Both the position numbers and the translations under genes were made by a program. 54,924 nt of DNA from Bacteroidaceae bacterium. Lineage in GTDB: Bacteria; Bacteroidota; Bacteroidia; Bacteroidales; Bacteroidaceae. The DNA lies in assembly GCA_017503645.1 (NCBI GenBank), contig JAFVSR010000080.1, positions 1-54,924 on the forward strand, written 5' to 3'. The notes below the pieces were generated by a model, which was given only the letters and a program-made list of their open reading frames with translations, was not told where the DNA came from and ran no database searches. Below, one piece after another: positions 50,868 through 54,924 of this stretch; the first letter of the stretch is position 1, and each line of letters begins with the position of its first letter.

Positions 50868-51914
50868 ATGTCTCATAAAACAATACACGTAACGGCATCG
50901 CGCAGTTACGATATATACATTGGCGACAACATACTTCCGCAGATAGGGGAGTTTATAGCGCCGTTAGTGGGGAAGTGCCGCGTGGCGCTCCTCACCGATA
51001 GTAATGTGGATGCCCTCTATGGCAACCGCATAATGGGCTATCTGCAGGCAGCGGGTTATGCCCCCTGCAAATATGTCATCCCTGCAGGCGAAGCCTCCAA
51101 GTGCGCCGAAAATCTATTGGCCTTCCTCAGTTTCCTGGCCACGGAGCAGCTCACCCGCAGCGATGCGGTGATAGCCTTTGGCGGCGGTGTGGTGGGCGAC
51201 CTTGGCGGCCTCTCGGCATCGCTCTATTTGCGAGGTGTTAAGTATATACAGGTGCCCACCACCTTGTTGGCCGCCGTGGATAGCTCGGTAGGTGGTAAAA
51301 CCGCCATAGATATCCCCGCAGGCAAGAACTTGGTAGGCAGTTTCTATCAGCCCTCGTTGGTTTGCTGCGATACCTCGCTTATGGACACCCTCCCCGCAAA
51401 TATCTATCGCGACGGTTGTGCCGAGGTGGTTAAGTATGGCGTAATTCTCGACAAGAATTTATATGACACCCTGCACACCGTGCCCTTTGAACGCGGCAGC
51501 GTGGTGGCCCGTTGCGTTGAAATAAAGCGCGATGTGGTGCAGCAGGACGAGTTCGACAACGGCCTTCGTGGCCTTTTGAACTTCGGTCACACATTCGGCC
51601 ACGCCATAGAGAAACTGAGCAATTTTGCAGTGTCGCACGGCGAGGCGGTAGCCAAGGGTATGGTTATTGCAGCCAGGATAGCCCCCCTGTGTGGCTATAG
51701 CGACATTACCGAGGAACTGTCCGCACTGTTGCAACGTTATGGTTTCGACCTTGCCTGCAACTATTCGGCCGACGATATGTACACATCAATCCTTTCCGAC
51801 AAAAAACGCCGTGGCGGCAATATATCCATTGTGCTGCCGCGCGAGGTGGGGCAATGTGTGCTGCACACTGTGACTGTTGAGGAACTGAAAGAACTGTTGA
51901 ACAAAGTAATATAA
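50868..51914 (+). CDS. aroB: 3-dehydroquinate synthase
   Basis: A 348-residue NAD/Zn enzyme for the second shikimate step (DAHP to dehydroquinate). Motifs: AFGGGVVGDLGGLSASLYLRG for NAD, VPTTLLAAVDSSVGGKTAID, zinc ligands in RDGCAEVVKYG (Glu), LNFGHTFGHAIE (His) and the SHGEAVAKGM His. The length is normal. The gene lies 1 bp after tyrA and 4 bp before aroA. Confidence 0.97.
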   Translation: MSHKTIHVTASRSYDIYIGDNILPQIGEFIAPLVGKCRVALLTDSNVDALYGNRIMGYLQAAGYAPCKYVIPAGEASKCAENLLAFLSFLATEQLTRSDAVIAFGGGVVGDLGGLSASLYLRGVKYIQVPTTLLAAVDSSVGGKTAIDIPAGKNLVGSFYQPSLVCCDTSLMDTLPANIYRDGCAEVVKYGVILDKNLYDTLHTVPFERGSVVARCVEIKRDVVQQDEFDNGLRGLLNFGHTFGHAIEKLSNFAVSHGEAVAKGMVIAARIAPLCGYSDITEELSALLQRYGFDLACNYSADDMYTSILSDKKRRGGNISIVLPREVGQCVLHTVTVEELKELLNKVI

Positions 51915-51918
51915 TAAT

Positions 51919-53181
51919 ATGGAGAAACGCGTAAACGGTATGTTGGATGGGGTGGTGGTGCTCCCGCCATCAAAATCGCAAGCTCATCGCCTGCTCATAT
52001 GTGCGGCGTTGGGCAGTTCACCCTGCACCCTTGCGTGCAGCAGCGTGAACGACGACATCCTGGCCACTATGCGCTCTCTCAATGCCCTCGGTGCCGATAT
52101 AAAATATAACGACGGAGTCTTTACCGTGAACCCTGTGAGGTTGCAAAGGGGCGGCACGCTCGACTGTGGCGAGAGCGGTTCCACGCTGCGCTTCCTTATG
52201 TCGGTGGCGGCTGCCCTTGGTGCCGATGCCACCTTTGTGGGCAGCGGCAAGCTGCCCACCCGCCCAATGGGCGACCTATGCAATGTGCTTGCGCAGCACG
52301 GTATATCCTTCCGCCGTCACACAGCCGGCCTCGAACTGCCTGTAACTTGCAGCGGCACCCTGCAAAGCGGTAAATATTCGTTGCCGGGCAACATATCGTC
52401 GCAATATCTCACGGGCCTGCTGTTCGCCCTGCCTATTCTCGATGGCGACAGCGAAATAGAGATTACGGGCGGCCTCACAAGTGCATCGTACATAGAAATG
52501 ACTTTAGATGCGCTGCGCATTGCCGGTGTGACGGTCGATAGGCGTGGCGATAGCTATTATATAAAAGGAAATCAAAAATACAGCCTGCCAAGCAACCTGG
52601 TGGTAGAGGGCGACTGGTCCTCGGCTGCCTTTTGGGTGGTGGCAGGCGTAGTGGGCAAGCACCCCATTGTGGTGCGTGGCGTGTCACCCCACTCCTTGCA
52701 GGGCGACAGACGCATAATAGACCATTTGCGTCTTATGGGTGCTTTTATAGAGATAACCCCCGACGGAATCGTGGCAATGCCGTCGCAACTGTTCGGTACC
52801 GAGCTCGACTGCACCGACACCCCCGACCTCGTGCCCATCCTCTCCATTGCTGCTGCGGCAGCCAATGGCACAACCTTGTTTACCAATGTGGGGCGTTTGC
52901 GCTTTAAGGAGTGCGACCGCTTAGAGGCTATGAAAAACGTGCTTGCCACGGCCGGTATATCCTCCATTGTGGGCGAGGATACATTCACCGTCGTTGGCGG
53001 GCAGCCCGTTGCGCAATGCCCTGTAGATAGCTGTGGCGACCATCGCATAGCTATGTCGGCAGCCGTGCTGTCAACCATTTCGGCAGGCACAACTGCCATT
53101 ATGGGTGCCGAGTGTGTGGCAAAATCGTACCCATCGTTTTTTGAGGATTTTGCAGCCCTTGGTGGCAATATTATGGAATGA
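51919..53181 (+). CDS. aroA: 3-phosphoshikimate 1-carboxyvinyltransferase (EPSP synthase)
   Basis: A 420-residue enzyme that adds enolpyruvate from PEP to shikimate 3-phosphate; the target of glyphosate. The N-terminal PPSKSQAHRLLICAAL replaces the usual PGSKSxSNRALLLAAL, so residues near the S3P site differ from class I forms. Then GESGSTLRFLMSVAAALG, GDWSSAAFWVVAG and DHRIAMSAAVLS follow. The PSKSQAHR variant (Gln-Ala-His) may alter glyphosate sensitivity; I cannot judge it from sequence alone. It overlaps pheA by 4 bp. Confidence 0.95.
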   Translation: MEKRVNGMLDGVVVLPPSKSQAHRLLICAALGSSPCTLACSSVNDDILATMRSLNALGADIKYNDGVFTVNPVRLQRGGTLDCGESGSTLRFLMSVAAALGADATFVGSGKLPTRPMGDLCNVLAQHGISFRRHTAGLELPVTCSGTLQSGKYSLPGNISSQYLTGLLFALPILDGDSEIEITGGLTSASYIEMTLDALRIAGVTVDRRGDSYYIKGNQKYSLPSNLVVEGDWSSAAFWVVAGVVGKHPIVVRGVSPHSLQGDRRIIDHLRLMGAFIEITPDGIVAMPSQLFGTELDCTDTPDLVPILSIAAAAANGTTLFTNVGRLRFKECDRLEAMKNVLATAGISSIVGEDTFTVVGGQPVAQCPVDSCGDHRIAMSAAVLSTISAGTTAIMGAECVAKSYPSFFEDFAALGGNIME

Positions 53182-54344
53182 ACAATAAAAATATTACGAA
53201 TATGGACTTAGAAGAACTACGCAAACAGATTGACGAAATCGACACCCAAATGTGCGACCTCTTTGCAAAACGTATGCAAGTGGTGAGCGAGGTTGGGCGC
53301 TACAAGAAAGAGAACAACCTACCCGTATATCACCCATCACGTGCACGCACCGTGCTGCACAATGTGTCGCGCCGCCTGGGCCCCGAATTCGAAGGCTATG
53401 GCCGCACACTCTATCGCACCATATTTGACCTAAGCGAGTCTTACGAAACACGTATGCTTGCGCAGGGTTCCGAGTTTTACGACAGGATAAAAGAGATAAC
53501 CTCGGTGCCTCCACAGCCCTTCCCCAAACGTGCTTCGGTGGCTTGTGCAGGTTGCGAGGGCTCATATGCTCACCTGGCATCGGAGCGTCTTTTCGATTTG
53601 CCCGATATTATGTATATGAATGGCTTCGAGGGCGTGTTCAAGGCTGTTTCAAGCGGCTTGTGCGAGTATGGCGTGTTGCCCATTGAGAACTCGCTTGCCG
53701 GTTCGGTAAACGCCATATATGACCTCTTGTCGGAATACAATGTGAGCATCGTGCGCGGCGTGCGCCTTAAGGTAGATCACGCGCTGCTTGGAGTTCCCGG
53801 TGCGAAACTCTCCGATATACGCGAGATATATTCGCACCAGCAGGCCATAAGCCAGTGTTCGGAGTTCCTCTCAACCCTCAATAATGTGCGTGTCATTGCA
53901 ATGGAGAACACAGCCGAGGCAGCCCGTATGGTGGCACAGGCAGGCGACCGCACAAAGGCGTCACTCTCCTCCCGTCTGTGTGCCGAGCTTTATCAGATGC
54001 AGGTGCTCAAATCATCGGCGCAGAATCGCGATAACAACTACACCCGTTTCATATGCATTGCCAAGGAGCCCAAAATATACTCGGGTGCCGACCGCACAAG
54101 TGTAATGATAAACATACCCAACCGCCCGGGCACGCTCTTCCGCATATTATCGCGTTTCAATGCCACAGGCGTCAACCTCGTAAAGCTCGAGAGCCGTCTT
54201 ATCCCCGAGCGCGAGTTCGAGTATCGTTTCTATTTCGACATAGAGGCATCGGTCTATAGCACCGAATTCCTCTCGCTTATGTGTGAGTTGCACGACTGTG
54301 GCGAGCAGTTCAAATACTTTGGTACTTACGCCGAAATAATTTAG
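53178..54344 (+). CDS. pheA: Bifunctional chorismate mutase / prephenate dehydratase (P-protein)
   Basis: A 388-residue enzyme of phenylalanine synthesis. Residues 9-95 form an AroQ-type chorismate mutase (EELRKQIDEIDTQMCDLFAK). The dehydratase follows: PIENSLAGSVNAIYDLL and the catalytic DNNYTRF motif. The C-terminal ACT domain (VMINIPNRPGTLFRILSRF, then KLESRLIP) likely senses Phe. The ATG at 53178 overlaps the aroA stop (ATGA); another at 53202 (MDLEEL) is the alternative start. With tyrA it splits flux at prephenate. Confidence 0.95.
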   Translation: MNNKNITNMDLEELRKQIDEIDTQMCDLFAKRMQVVSEVGRYKKENNLPVYHPSRARTVLHNVSRRLGPEFEGYGRTLYRTIFDLSESYETRMLAQGSEFYDRIKEITSVPPQPFPKRASVACAGCEGSYAHLASERLFDLPDIMYMNGFEGVFKAVSSGLCEYGVLPIENSLAGSVNAIYDLLSEYNVSIVRGVRLKVDHALLGVPGAKLSDIREIYSHQQAISQCSEFLSTLNNVRVIAMENTAEAARMVAQAGDRTKASLSSRLCAELYQMQVLKSSAQNRDNNYTRFICIAKEPKIYSGADRTSVMINIPNRPGTLFRILSRFNATGVNLVKLESRLIPEREFEYRFYFDIEASVYSTEFLSLMCELHDCGEQFKYFGTYAEII

Positions 54345-54346
54345 CT

Positions 54347-54775
54347 ATGAAGGTGCTTGTAATAAACGGCCCCAACCTCAACCTTCTGGGCCTGCGCGAG
54401 CCTGCTCTCTACGGCGCCCGCAATTTTGCCGCCCTGCAGGAGTTCATCCGCTCGTCGGCTGCCGCAATAGGGGTTGATGTGGAACTTTTCCAGTCCAATC
54501 ATGAGGGTGCTATAGTGGATGCCATCCAAGCCGCATACGGTGTGTTCGATGCCATCCTCATAAACCCTGCGGCCTACACCCACACAAGTGTGGCTATTCT
54601 GGATGCTCTAAAAGCGGTGGCACTGCCCACGGTGGAGGTACATCTCACCGATATATCCACCCGCGAGGAGTTTCGCCGTTTCTCTTTCGTTTCGCTCTAT
54701 GCGCAAAAGACCATTTGTGGCAAGGGCTTCGACGGTTACAAAGAGGGGCTTGAATATATTAAATCGTTGCAGTAA
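54347..54775 (+). CDS. aroQ: Type II 3-dehydroquinate dehydratase
   Basis: A 142-residue enzyme for the third shikimate step (dehydroquinate to dehydroshikimate). The active-site loop is INGPNLNLLGLREPALYG (Arg/Tyr), followed by FQSNHEGAIVDAIQ, INPAAYTHTSVAI (Asn, catalytic His region) and VEVHLTDISTREEFRRFS. It starts 2 bp after pheA. Because aroE, aroK and aroC are not in this window, the pathway must be completed elsewhere. Confidence 0.96.
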   Translation: MKVLVINGPNLNLLGLREPALYGARNFAALQEFIRSSAAAIGVDVELFQSNHEGAIVDAIQAAYGVFDAILINPAAYTHTSVAILDALKAVALPTVEVHLTDISTREEFRRFSFVSLYAQKTICGKGFDGYKEGLEYIKSLQ

Positions 54776-54781
54776 ACCGTT

Positions 54782-54924
54782 GAAGATGACTAAAAAGTGT
54801 ATTTGGTTCCCCAAATTTGGCTGCACTCGTTGTAAAATCACAAAGTAAACTTTGCATTTAACTCGTTTGCACAAATTTTTTGCGTTACGCTTGCCTTCAA
54901 AATCCTCATTTACGCCCAGTAAAC
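54782..54924 (+). repeat. Interspersed repeat, long form, copy 2 (runs off the window)
   Basis: Starting 7 bp after the aroQ stop, this shares GAAGATGACTAAAAAGTGTA with the copy at 24621 and later the TTTTGCGTTACGCTTGCCTT and CTCATTTACGC blocks. Between them (about 54805-54877) is a 73-bp segment missing from copy 1, with the palindrome CCAAATTTGG (54811-54820). The right part is cut by the window end. Both copies follow the last gene of an operon. Confidence 0.7.

Noticed and set aside
1-54924. CRISPR array, tRNA or rRNA genes
   Set aside because: No regularly spaced direct repeats, and no tRNA cloverleaf or rRNA-like sequence was recognised by eye on either strand.

Overview
The window looks like a chromosomal segment of a Bacteroidales (Bacteroidota) bacterium, probably a gut-type commensal. 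Three things point there. Many gene starts are preceded by the Bacteroidota -7 promoter box TAnnTTTG, several with a TTG/TTTG -33 element 19-21 bp upstream. Several families are typical of the phylum (DUF4290, DUF4294, an FtsX/MacB-type permease of about 800 residues, a GH109-type Gfo/Idh/MocA protein with a signal peptide). The gene order is also typical (NAD kinase / pdxJ-exbB-exbD-tonB). I see no rRNA, tRNA, CRISPR array or prophage. The only clear transposon is the cut end of an IS3-family element at the left edge.

Layout, left to right. 1-139: IS3-family end. 206-5017 (minus): secreted C1B cysteine peptidase and mfd. 5267-10314: acyl-CoA thioesterase, a small membrane protein, an acetate/succinate CoA-transferase, a SPOUT RNA methyltransferase, DUF4294 (minus), a LOG-family nucleosidase and a PfkB kinase, closed by a strong terminator. 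10394-11878: an ECF sigma factor (minus) and an S24-type HTH regulator (plus). 12012-24622: an envelope export island. It holds a His-rich RND adaptor and its pump, a minus-strand sensor kinase and response regulator, then tolC, an HlyD-type adaptor, an ABC ATPase and an FtsX-type permease. 24621-25912: a repeat-rich patch with a lipoprotein and gene remnants. 25954-30265: NAD kinase divergent from pdxJ-exbB-exbD-tonB, and a DJ-1/PfpI protein. 30290-34559: ispD, a recG broken by one amber codon, ndk and an M23/LysM peptidase.

34641-43868 is a minus-strand series: tsaB, DUF4290, murA, rimM, an M23-like protein, dxr, rseP, a serpin lipoprotein and alkaline phosphatase. It links isoprenoid, peptidoglycan and envelope-protease functions. 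44133-46797: yicC, gmk, nadD and a MORN-repeat protein. 47040-48704: a GH109-type protein with an unusual Ala/Lys tail. 49008-54775: a compact aromatic amino-acid operon (aroF, tyrA, aroB, aroA, pheA, aroQ). The window ends inside a second copy of the repeat that also follows the ABC permease gene.

The points I consider most worth a second look are these: the amber stop in recG; a response regulator that has lost its AAA+ core but kept flanking domains; a serpin whose predicted scissile bond is Met-Ser, as in alpha-1-antitrypsin; an M23 protein lacking one catalytic His; MurA with Asp in place of the fosfomycin-target Cys; the long palindrome at the promoter of the His-rich RND operon; and the interspersed repeat with and without an internal block. 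I did not find a clearly new multi-gene defence or mobile system.
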